64,000 nt of DNA. Source: Hazenella coriacea. Lineage in GTDB: Bacteria; Bacillota; Bacilli; Thermoactinomycetales; Thermoactinomycetaceae. The stretch covers positions 116,187 through 180,186 of the forward strand of contig NZ_SMAG01000006.1 in NCBI RefSeq assembly GCF_004341825.1, in the 5' to 3' direction. Below, in pieces: positions 38,186 through 45,624 of this stretch; position 1 is the stretch's first letter; every line of letters starts with the position of its first letter. The notes under the pieces are model-generated. The model was given only the letters and a program-made list of their open reading frames with translations, was not told where the DNA came from and searched no databases. Made by a program: the position numbers and the translations under genes.

Positions 38186-38716
38186 TTAAAACACTGACAG
38201 AATATTCACTCCGACATCAATCATTCTTTTTTTATCTAGAAATTCAATTTCAACTTTTGCTCTTCTTTTTCTTCGATCTACTTTTTTTATGATTGACTCC
38301 ATTCCCATTAATGGACCAGATATCACTTCGACTTGTTTGTTTTTTATATTAATATCGCTATAATCAAGAATCCCGTTTTTAGCAGTTAGCTTGATGATCA
38401 GACTCATTTCATTTTGTGAAATTATAGAATAGTAACCATCACTACTATTCCTTTTATACTTACCACATTTCACTATATAGTAGATCTTCGGGATCTGTCG
38501 AATACTATAATATAGTTTTGAGATAATATTTGTATGTATAAAAATATAACCAGGGAACATCACTTTAACATGATCATGAACGATACCATCTTTTTTTTCA
38601 GGAACAAGCCTCTTTGGGACAAAACAGGTAAGTGTTTTTGAATCAAAAAACTTTTTTAATAGCTTCTCTGTCAAATGTTCTTTTCCCGTTTCAACAAAAA
38701 GAGCGTACCAGCACAT
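38186..38716 (-). CDS. loaP: LoaP-type NusG paralogue, processive antiterminator
   Basis: NusG-family protein of 176 residues. The NGN domain begins WYALFVETGKEH and continues through FVPKRLVPEKK and MFPGYIFIHTN; a KOW motif (VISGPLMGMESIIKKV) is near the C-terminus. NusG paralogues of the LoaP group are known to sit before large polyketide operons in Firmicutes and to let RNA polymerase read through terminators. Here it is the first gene of a minus-strand transcript more than 38 kb long, with a terminator just downstream, which supports that role. ATG 38716 has GGTGA before it. The housekeeping nusG would instead sit beside secE and rplK. Confidence 0.85.
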   Translation of the reverse strand: MCWYALFVETGKEHLTEKLLKKFFDSKTLTCFVPKRLVPEKKDGIVHDHVKVMFPGYIFIHTNIISKLYYSIRQIPKIYYIVKCGKYKRNSSDGYYSIISQNEMSLIIKLTAKNGILDYSDINIKNKQVEVISGPLMGMESIIKKVDRRKRRAKVEIEFLDKKRMIDVGVNILSVF

Positions 38717-38784
38717 TATGTCACCTTTTCTGAATAATATTTTATATAATTCATAGGAAATGATATAACGCTTTGGCTTTTTTC

Positions 38785-38813
38785 AATATAACCCAAATAG
38801 ATTTAAAAGTCAA
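38785..38813 (-). promoter_or_regulatory. Sigma-A-type promoter of the loaP-pks operon
   Basis: On the minus strand TTGACT (38813-38808) and TATATT (38790-38785) are separated by exactly 17 bp, about 70 bases before the loaP start. It is the only strong promoter I see for the whole biosynthetic operon. Confidence 0.75.
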
Positions 38814-38816
38814 TAG

Positions 38817-39179
38817 ACTGGTATTATTCGAAATAATTTAATTTACAATTTTTAAATTAAACTATCTTCCATCATTGAACTACTTCTAATTATTTATTTG
38901 TAAGAAATATCTCTCGTAAATGCTTACTAAAAAACATTGGAGCCTCATTAACACGTTTATATCATTCAATTTATAAAAAATTTAGAAACTACCCTCTTAA
39001 TTCGAAATCTAAAATGAAAACTATCAACTTCTTTCTCTTGGAAATATAGAGTCTATTTTATATTGAATATAACCCCAAAAATTATGTTATTAAAATTTTA
39101 TGTTTCGAAATTATAGTTCTCGGGTAAATTAATAATTGTCATTTTGTCCGTTGCATGAAACACGACAGGAGGGATTTAT
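38817..39179. other. AT-rich divergent intergenic region between loaP and opuA
   Basis: About 360 very AT-rich bases with no coding sequence I can support. It must hold the plus-strand promoter of the betaine transporter. Several weak -35/-10 pairs exist around 39030-39100, none convincing enough to name. AGGAGGG at about 39167-39173 is the opuAA ribosome binding site. Confidence 0.6.
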
Positions 39180-40379
39180 TTGGACAAACTGGAGGTTCGT
39201 AATCTGACCAAAATTTTTGGACGTTCCCCCCGACGTGCTCTGAAGCTATTAGAGCAAGGTAAAAGTAAAGAGACTATTTTAAAAGAAACGGGACTAACAG
39301 TGGGTGTAGACAAAGCCTCTTTTGACATTTACAATGGTGAAATATTTGTCATCATGGGCTTGTCTGGTAGCGGAAAATCCACTTTAATTCGCTTGATCAA
39401 TCGTTTGATCGAACCTACGGACGGCTCAATCCTTCTCGATGGTAACGACATTGCCAAAATGTCTTCCGACGAACTCCGTGAGGTTCGGCGAAAAAAAATG
39501 GGGATGGTATTCCAGAAGTTTGCTCTATTTCCGCATCGTACCGTTCTCCAAAATGTGGAGTACGGTTTAGAAATACAAGGGATATCAAAAGACGAACGGC
39601 ATAAAAAAGCGTTAGAATCATTAAAACTAGTAGGCTTAGAACATTGGGCGAATAGTAAACCCGATCAACTGAGCGGCGGAATGCAACAACGTGTTGGATT
39701 GGCACGTGCTTTAGCCAATGACCCTGATATTCTAATTATGGACGAAGCCTTTAGTGCGTTGGACCCATTGATTCGTAAAGAGATGCAAGACGAATTGATG
39801 GAACTACAACAATCAATGCAAAAAACGATCATTTTTATCACTCATGATCTGGATGAAGCGCTACGGTTGGGGGATCGAATTGCCCTGATGAAAGATGGCG
39901 TCATTGTGCAATTGGGTACTCCAGAAGAGATCTTAACCAACCCAGCTGATGACTATGTACGACGCTTTGTTGAGGATGTAAATCTAACCAAAATCTTGTC
40001 AGCTGAAGCTATTATGAAGAAAGGCGAAGTCATTCAGATCGAAAAAGCGGGTCCCCTTGTCGCTCTAAAAAAGATGCGGGAAAACGGAATTCCAACTTTG
40101 ATTGTCATCGATCGAAATCGACAAGTCAAAGGATTAGTCACAGCAGATGGGGCTAGAAAAGCAGCCACCGAACATCTTTCTCTACAAGATGTCTTAGTCG
40201 AAGATGTGATCAAAGTGCAAAAAGATACCGCTGTACAAGAACTACTCCCTCAAATGGCCGAAAAAGATTTTATTTATCCGGCTGTCGTCGTGGGAGAAGA
40301 AGATCGTTTCATCGGAATTGTTGGACGGGGTGCAGTTTTTGCCGCGATCGCAGGAACAGGAGGTGAGAAAGACGAATGA
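39180..40379 (+). CDS. opuAA: Glycine betaine ABC transporter ATP-binding protein
   Basis: Cytosolic ATPase of 399 residues for osmoprotectant import. It shows Walker A GLSGSGKST (~60), a Q-loop, signature LSGGMQQRVGLARAL (~163), Walker B ILIMDEAFSALDP and switch His in FITHDLDEA, then two CBS domains (about 270-390), which in this family sense ionic strength. The N-terminal helix with KIFGRSP is typical of ProV/OpuAA. The start is TTG at 39180, chosen because AGGAGGG lies about seven bases upstream. Its last codons overlap the permease gene by 4 bp (ATGA), so the two are translationally coupled. Confidence 0.93.
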   Translation: MDKLEVRNLTKIFGRSPRRALKLLEQGKSKETILKETGLTVGVDKASFDIYNGEIFVIMGLSGSGKSTLIRLINRLIEPTDGSILLDGNDIAKMSSDELREVRRKKMGMVFQKFALFPHRTVLQNVEYGLEIQGISKDERHKKALESLKLVGLEHWANSKPDQLSGGMQQRVGLARALANDPDILIMDEAFSALDPLIRKEMQDELMELQQSMQKTIIFITHDLDEALRLGDRIALMKDGVIVQLGTPEEILTNPADDYVRRFVEDVNLTKILSAEAIMKKGEVIQIEKAGPLVALKKMRENGIPTLIVIDRNRQVKGLVTADGARKAATEHLSLQDVLVEDVIKVQKDTAVQELLPQMAEKDFIYPAVVVGEEDRFIGIVGRGAVFAAIAGTGGEKDE

Positions 40380-42067
40380 TACCAAAACTTCCTCTTGCTG
40401 ACTGGATCGATCGACTCATTCACTGGTTACAAATAAACTTCGAAGCTCTTTTTAATATCATTAGTGGGATGATTGAGCCTACAGTTGACTTTTTTGAACG
40501 AATTTTACTGGTTCTTCCACCCCTCTGGACCATCATCATCATCAGCTTGTTTGTCTGGTGGATTACACGAATTCGCTTTGCTATTTTTTCAATCGCAGGC
40601 CTCTTCCTTATTTATAACTTAGGTTATTGGGAACACAGTGTACAAACACTCGCTCTCGTACTTACAGCTACCTTAATCTCTGTCATTATTGGTATTCCAT
40701 TTGGGTTATGGTCTGGGCGTAGTGACCGTGTTGAACAAGTGATCAAACCACTTCTAGACTTTATGCAAACGATGCCTGCATTTGTCTATTTGATTCCGGC
40801 AGTATTCTTTTTCTCGTTGGGAACTGTTCCCGGCGTGATCGCTTCTGTGATCTTTTCCATGCCCCCCACCATCCGTTTCTCCAGCTTGGGGCTCAGACAA
40901 GTATCAAAAGAGTTGAAAGAAGCCGCAGACGCTTTTGGATCTACTTCCATGCAAAAATTGATCAAAGTAGAGATTCCATTAGCCAAGTCGACGATTATGG
41001 CTGGGATCAACCAAACCATCATGCTTGCCCTATCCATGGTCGTAACTGCATCCATGATTGGTGCAGAAGGTCTTGGTGCCATTGTTCTCGAATCGATCAC
41101 TCGTTTACAAGTGGGAAAAGGCTTTGAAAGTGGAATTGCCATTGTGATTATTGCGATCTTGCTTGATCGAATCACACAAAGCTTTGGTAAACCTCCTACA
41201 GGAAAAAAAGCAAAAACTCGCAAATGGATTGCTCCAGTGGCACTCCTAACCATTGCTAGCTTAGGGGTAGCAAGCTTCATGCAAGGAACAACAAATAAAA
41301 ATGAAGTAACGCTTACGTATGTCAACTGGGTATCTGAAGAAGCAAGTATCCATGTAATGAAAAACATCTTAGAACAAGAAGGCTTTTCAGTAAAATTAAT
41401 CCGAGTGGATCCAGGCCCCATGTATGACGCAGTAGCCACTGGAACTGCTGATGCCTTACTGGCCGCTTGGCTCCCCAAAACACATGAGCAATATATGAAA
41501 CGCTATAAAAATGATTTGGATGACTTGGGACCAAACTTAGAAAATACAAAACTGGGTCTTGTCGTACCTAAATATGTAAATATCAATAGCATTGATGACT
41601 TAAGACAAAGTAAAGATCTATTTAATGGGAAGATTATCGGGGTAGACCCAGGTGCTGGGATTACAGCCATTACCAAAGAAGCGATCAAAGAGTACAACTT
41701 GAATATGACGTTAGTCGAAAGCTCTGATGCTGGGATGACAGCAGAACTAGACAAAGCCTATCGAGATAAAAAACCGATCGTGATCACTGGTTGGACTCCT
41801 CACTGGATGTTCATGAAATATGAGCTTAAATATTTAGAAGATCCAAAGGAGACATTTGGAAAGCCCGAAAACATCTACACTCTAGCACGAAAAGGTCTCA
41901 AAGAAGAAAAACCTGAAGCCTATAGAATCATCGATCAATTCTACTGGACTCCTCAAGATATGGAATCGGTGATGTTAGATATTCAAAATGGAATGACCCC
42001 TGATGATGCTGCGAAAAAATGGATCAAAAATCATCCAGATCAAGTCAAGAAAATAATCTCTCCATGA
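40376..42067 (+). CDS. opuAB: Glycine betaine transporter permease fused to substrate-binding domain
   Basis: Fusion protein of 563 residues. Residues ~20-280 form a ProW/OpuAB permease with several membrane segments and an EAADAFGSTSMQKLIKVEIPLAKSTI coupling region (shown in part: EAADAFGSTSMQK). A further hydrophobic segment near 285-305 anchors a C-terminal OpuAC-type binding domain (~310-563) outside the membrane; Trp residues in NWVSEEA, LAAWLPKT and GWTPHWMF fit the aromatic cage known for betaine. In B. subtilis permease and binding protein are separate; a fused OpuABC is known in Lactococcus. With OpuAA it forms a complete importer. A terminator follows. Confidence 0.93.
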   Translation: MIPKLPLADWIDRLIHWLQINFEALFNIISGMIEPTVDFFERILLVLPPLWTIIIISLFVWWITRIRFAIFSIAGLFLIYNLGYWEHSVQTLALVLTATLISVIIGIPFGLWSGRSDRVEQVIKPLLDFMQTMPAFVYLIPAVFFFSLGTVPGVIASVIFSMPPTIRFSSLGLRQVSKELKEAADAFGSTSMQKLIKVEIPLAKSTIMAGINQTIMLALSMVVTASMIGAEGLGAIVLESITRLQVGKGFESGIAIVIIAILLDRITQSFGKPPTGKKAKTRKWIAPVALLTIASLGVASFMQGTTNKNEVTLTYVNWVSEEASIHVMKNILEQEGFSVKLIRVDPGPMYDAVATGTADALLAAWLPKTHEQYMKRYKNDLDDLGPNLENTKLGLVVPKYVNINSIDDLRQSKDLFNGKIIGVDPGAGITAITKEAIKEYNLNMTLVESSDAGMTAELDKAYRDKKPIVITGWTPHWMFMKYELKYLEDPKETFGKPENIYTLARKGLKEEKPEAYRIIDQFYWTPQDMESVMLDIQNGMTPDDAAKKWIKNHPDQVKKIISP

Positions 42068-42075
42068 GTACAATG

Positions 42076-42106
42076 AAAAGCCGTTCCCTCCAAAGGAACG
42101 GCTTTT
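42076..42106 (+). terminator. Rho-independent terminator of the opuA operon
   Basis: AAAAGCCGTTCC and GGAACGGCTTTT form a perfect 12-bp stem around a 7-nt loop nine bases after the stop codon; the tract ends in four T. Confidence 0.9.
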
Positions 42107-42225
42107 CCATGAAATTAAACTCCATCGATCCAAACTTCATGTACACCCGCCATAACCATGCTGAGTATCAAGAACAATCCATCTCAAAACAAGAGAGACT
42201 TCATGATTTTTTTAAAAGCCTATCC

Positions 42226-42510
42226 CTATTCGTACTTATAGGCCAGCTCTCCATTTAAATCCACTGTAACTCTTAGATTATGTTCTTTTAAATACCACAA
42301 ATCATCTGTCTCTATATAGAAAGTGACCCCCTCAACGACCGTTTGAATCCCAATCTCTTTAGGAGGCTCCATCGAAATGGCTAATGAATAGCTCGTATTG
42401 ACTGGGCTTGACCCACCATAACGAACATAAAAACGAACAAATTCGTTAGGCTGAACTCCATACTCTTGACAAAACCATTGATAAGCTGAATCCTCTACTA
42501 CGATTTTCAT
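42226..42510 (-). CDS. HesB/YneR-like small protein
   Basis: Protein of 94 residues resembling the HesB/IscA fold as represented by B. subtilis YneR (VRFYVRYGG, DLWYLKEHNLRV). True IscA proteins bear three Cys, including a C-terminal CxC; this one has a single Cys near residue 14, so iron-sulfur carrier activity is doubtful. It is a lone gene convergent with opuA, whose terminator lies 120 bp away. The TTTTCAT end at 42510 with GGAGG upstream supports the start. The function of this subfamily is unknown to me. Confidence 0.75.
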   Translation of the reverse strand: MKIVVEDSAYQWFCQEYGVQPNEFVRFYVRYGGSSPVNTSYSLAISMEPPKEIGIQTVVEGVTFYIETDDLWYLKEHNLRVTVDLNGELAYKYE

Positions 42511-42665
42511 AAAACTCCTCCATCTTTTTTGTATACTCCACTATACCCTTTCCGAATAAGTATGACACGTCTAGTGATTAGTTCAAACTATTCCATCCAC
42601 AAAAAAGATTAAACTCTTTTTTACATCATCTAAATAATTATTTATTAAAAATAGACAGAAAATTA

Positions 42666-42694
42666 TTGATTATAGCGAATAAATTAACTATACT
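42666..42694 (+). promoter_or_regulatory. Sigma-A-type promoter before the secreted hydrolase
   Basis: TTGATT (42666-42671) and TATACT (42689-42694) with a 17-bp spacer, 40 bases before the TTG start. TTTGTGAACAAA just downstream is a small dyad that could be an operator. Confidence 0.65.
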
Positions 42695-42733
42695 ATTTGT
42701 GAACAAATCGTTAACAAACAAGGAGGGGTTCAC

Positions 42734-43420
42734 TTGAATCATTTTAAAAAGTGGATCAGTTGCTTAGTGGCTGTAACGAGTATCTTCTTTTTTTCCAGTA
42801 CCACCTTAGCTGCGTCTGATCCAGCTCTTACAAAAGCTCAGCAACAAGATGTCAAGCTCGCTAAGCAACGAACCGAACAAGCACTCCGTCATTGGAATAA
42901 TTATATTGATCCAACCAAAGCTCAACAAGTACAACGGATGAATCATCAATCTATACAACCTATGGCAGTTACTACCCAATCCATTGGAACCACAGGCGAT
43001 ATCTTAGTTACCTTAGATGGAACCAGTTCTGGCTCTCTTGCATGGGCGGGTGGACATGCAGGTGTTGTTTCAGATGTTGCTGGTTATGTTGTTGAATCAT
43101 TTGGTAACAAAGGCGATTTAAATGGGGTTCGTCATTGGACTAATAACTGGGGAACTCGTTATAAAAAAGTGAAAGGATTACGTGTCCAAGGAGCTACTAG
43201 TGCTGATTATAGTTATGCGGCGAATTATGCTCGTACCCAGATCGGTAAACCCTATAACTACAACTTCTTTTACATCTCTACGACGAATAGCTTTTACTGC
43301 TCACAGCTCGTATGGCGCTCTTTCTACAACCGTGGCTTTGATCTGAACGATGGTTTAGCTGTCTGGCCAGTTGATTTAATCGAAAGTCCTTTATCAGTTG
43401 AATTTTACTCTCAAGGATAA
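42734..43420 (+). CDS. Secreted NlpC/P60-like (YiiX-type) cysteine hydrolase
   Basis: Protein of 228 residues with a Sec signal peptide (KK near residue 5, hydrophobic core to ~25, cut likely after TTLA). The mature part contains GDILVTLDG, GGHAGVV with a candidate catalytic His, and FYCSQLVWRSF with a candidate Cys: the order His then Cys is that of permuted NlpC/P60 folds such as YiiX. The substrate is probably an amide or ester in the cell envelope, not identified. The TTG start at 42734 is set by AGGAGGGG at 42721-42728. A lipoprotein gene follows 53 bp later. Confidence 0.78.
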   Translation: MNHFKKWISCLVAVTSIFFFSSTTLAASDPALTKAQQQDVKLAKQRTEQALRHWNNYIDPTKAQQVQRMNHQSIQPMAVTTQSIGTTGDILVTLDGTSSGSLAWAGGHAGVVSDVAGYVVESFGNKGDLNGVRHWTNNWGTRYKKVKGLRVQGATSADYSYAANYARTQIGKPYNYNFFYISTTNSFYCSQLVWRSFYNRGFDLNDGLAVWPVDLIESPLSVEFYSQG

Positions 43421-43423
43421 ATC

Positions 43424-43455
43424 AATGAGACGGGAAGTACTCTTCTCGTCTCATT
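43424..43455 (+). terminator. Hairpin between hydrolase and lipoprotein genes
   Basis: AATGAGACG pairs with CGTCTCATT (43424-43432, 43447-43455) plus a small inner GAAG/CTTC. The following GCATTTAAAGG is not U-rich, so it may attenuate or protect RNA rather than fully terminate. Confidence 0.55.
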
Positions 43456-43473
43456 GCATTTAAAGGTGATCTG

Positions 43474-44460
43474 ATGAATAAATACTTGTATCTCCTGCTA
43501 TCTTTATTACTCCTGATCCTTTCTGCTTGCTCTCAACCTGTCGATTCATTGAAACAGAGTAAACTCGCTGTCATTTATACCGATGCGACACAACCTGACA
43601 GCGAGCTTGTTTTCCTCGATGACCAAGGAAAGTTGCAAGGCTCTCAAACGTTTAAAGAGATGGGTATTTTTCAAATGGAGACCAATGAGCATGGTGAACT
43701 GATTCTCCCTGTACAATTTGGTAATCATATCATCTACGTCCACCCAGATGGAACAAGTCAAACAACAGATAGTCTCCAGTTCCCCCTATTTGTTTTAGAG
43801 AAAAAAGGAATCCGAGTCTCAACTTATAACACTGAACTCGATGCTGGAACATTAGAAATCAAGCAGGATCAACTAACAAAACTGATTAAGTTAAATGGCT
43901 TTTTACGTGTAGCCACCTTTGACGAATCCTTTGTCTATGTCTTTGCTTCCATCATTAATCAAAAAAGACCAGTTCTCTATGTCATCGACCGTCAACAAGG
44001 AAAGTTAGTGCGCACCTTAGACTTAAAAATTGATCTTGTTACAGATTTAGAAATCGTGGATCAGCACTTGCTTCTGACATCTATCGATGACAAACGATTA
44101 CTGGCTCGTGTCTCGCTAACGGATTGGAACATTGAATATATCCAAGTCCCTGTTGAGAAACCCGAATTTCTGCTTATTGATGAAGAAAACATCTATCTTA
44201 CTTATCAAGAGCAATCTACTTTATCTATTTTAAACCGTTCCACCCTAAAAGTTATTGAAAATATCCCTTTAGAACAACCTGTTTTTAAAGTGAGAATGGA
44301 TGAAAGCCATCTATATGTACTTACCCCCTATATGGATCATCCGGATCTAGTTGGTCAAATCAGGGTCTATGAGAAGAAAACATGGAGCCTCAAAAAGACT
44401 TGGGATTTACCAGCGAAAAGAGAGATGTTAGTGCAAGATTTTGTTTTACTAGCACCTTAA
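43474..44460 (+). CDS. Predicted lipoprotein with beta-propeller-like repeats
   Basis: Protein of 328 residues with a type II signal peptide: a leucine-rich core and lipobox LSAC with Cys at 19, so it should be tethered to the outer face of the membrane. The body is rich in beta strands with recurring patterns such as VLYVIDRQQGKLVRTLDL and ILNRSTLKVIENI (shown in part), resembling YncE/PQQ-type propeller blades. I do not recognise a named family. It follows the secreted hydrolase in the same direction and may be cotranscribed. AAAGGTGAT before the ATG is the ribosome binding site. Confidence 0.7.
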   Translation: MNKYLYLLLSLLLLILSACSQPVDSLKQSKLAVIYTDATQPDSELVFLDDQGKLQGSQTFKEMGIFQMETNEHGELILPVQFGNHIIYVHPDGTSQTTDSLQFPLFVLEKKGIRVSTYNTELDAGTLEIKQDQLTKLIKLNGFLRVATFDESFVYVFASIINQKRPVLYVIDRQQGKLVRTLDLKIDLVTDLEIVDQHLLLTSIDDKRLLARVSLTDWNIEYIQVPVEKPEFLLIDEENIYLTYQEQSTLSILNRSTLKVIENIPLEQPVFKVRMDESHLYVLTPYMDHPDLVGQIRVYEKKTWSLKKTWDLPAKREMLVQDFVLLAP

Positions 44461-44488
44461 CCACGTAAAATACTTCCAAGTAAACCAT

Positions 44489-44526
44489 AAAAAAAGACAC
44501 GTCTCTCACAATGAGAAACGTGTCTA
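44489..44526 (-). terminator. Terminator between convergent lipoprotein and TPR genes
   Basis: AGACACGT (44495-44502) pairs with ACGTGTCT (44518-44525) with a further mostly paired inner stem. On the minus strand it is followed by six T, so it ends the HSP90-TPR transcript; it may also act on the plus strand. Confidence 0.85.
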
Positions 44527-44545
44527 AGTGTATCTATACAACATA

Positions 44546-45613
44546 TTATCCAATTTTAACTTTTAAATCCTCGATCCATTGTCGTTCTTGAATCACTTTT
44601 TGTTGATAATAGTCGTTTTGATTTCTTTGATCAAACTGTTTAGCGATCTCAAATAACTGTTGGTCAATCCATTCTCTATTTACATATTTAGGAATATTTA
44701 AAACAGAGATATCTGAATCACTCATATAATCAAACAAAATCAATGAAGCTAAATAAAAATGATATTTTGAGTTTGGTTCATAGGATGCAAGTGCTTCAGG
44801 TAAATGATGCTCAAGTAAGGAAGCCGCTTTATGCAAATCAATGATCGTTAGGTATTTGATATGTTCAGCTAATGTTTTTAAAAAACCTTTTTTTTGCCGA
44901 ATCATGCCATATCCTTTCTGATGAAACTCAGCGGCTTCCTCCATTCTTCCTTCTTTACATAAAGGAAGTAAAAACTGACCATAGGTAATATGTGGAACCT
45001 CTGCGCAACTTAATTCTTGATTGAAGATCGGTTGAGCGATTCGATAGGCTTCCTCTAGATTCCCAAGTGATAGATAAAAAATAGCTTGTTCGTTTCGTTC
45101 ACAAGCATGACAATCAGCCATATCATCTCTAGGGGTATCCATCCATTTCTCCAGATACATTTTCGCTTCAGTGATGTCCCCTCTCCGCCAAGCTACAAAA
45201 TGTTTCAATTGATAATAAGGTCGAAGATTAAAACCGCTATAAGTAAACCGTTGTTTGAGGTCTTCAAGAGTCTGCTCAATTTTGTCGAGACTTAATTGTG
45301 GAAACTGATCCACTTGATTAGCAATCCACTTGTACTGCCACATCAGATTATATTCATCACAATATGAGGGGTCTTTATCATATTGAGCTAAGCACCAAGC
45401 AAAAGATAGAAACGCTTTCTCTGCTCTTCCAGAGTAAATGGCAGCAGTCGTTAGTTCAAGCCGAGCATAAAAACCAGCATCATTGTTTTGAATACGATCA
45501 GCGATTTGAATCGCTTCTTCTAACAACTGAATTTTTGTTTCTCCGTCTGGTAAACCTTCTGCTTGAACTAATAAAAAATCTAATCTTTGTTCTTCATTTA
45601 GATGCTCTTCCAT
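44546..45613 (-). CDS. TPR-like protein paired with an HSP90-like ATPase
   Basis: Soluble helical protein of 355 residues with repeated helix pairs such as QLLEEAIQIADRI, NLEEAYRIAQPIF and GRMEEAAEFHQKGY, typical of tetratricopeptide repeats. No catalytic motif is visible; a DCHAC sequence near residue 169 could bind metal. Its ATG lies 11 bp below the stop of the HSP90-like gene, so the two form an operon. TPR proteins commonly bind HSP90 in eukaryotes, which suggests but does not prove that this one works with its neighbour as co-chaperone or client adaptor. Confidence 0.75.
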   Translation of the reverse strand: MEEHLNEEQRLDFLLVQAEGLPDGETKIQLLEEAIQIADRIQNNDAGFYARLELTTAAIYSGRAEKAFLSFAWCLAQYDKDPSYCDEYNLMWQYKWIANQVDQFPQLSLDKIEQTLEDLKQRFTYSGFNLRPYYQLKHFVAWRRGDITEAKMYLEKWMDTPRDDMADCHACERNEQAIFYLSLGNLEEAYRIAQPIFNQELSCAEVPHITYGQFLLPLCKEGRMEEAAEFHQKGYGMIRQKKGFLKTLAEHIKYLTIIDLHKAASLLEHHLPEALASYEPNSKYHFYLASLILFDYMSDSDISVLNIPKYVNREWIDQQLFEIAKQFDQRNQNDYYQQKVIQERQWIEDLKVKIG

Positions 45614-45624
45614 ATGTACTCCCC

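Noticed and set aside
37833..38292. Plus-strand frames in the LoaP leader
   Set aside because: No ribosome sites; low-complexity translations; one overlaps loaP on the other strand.
40786..41478. 230-codon minus-strand frame opposite the betaine permease
   Set aside because: Shadow of the permease coding frame; no ribosome site and the sense frame has full family motifs.
42139..42258. Short plus-strand frame after the opuA terminator
   Set aside because: No ribosome binding site, begins after a terminator and overlaps the HesB-like gene on the other strand.
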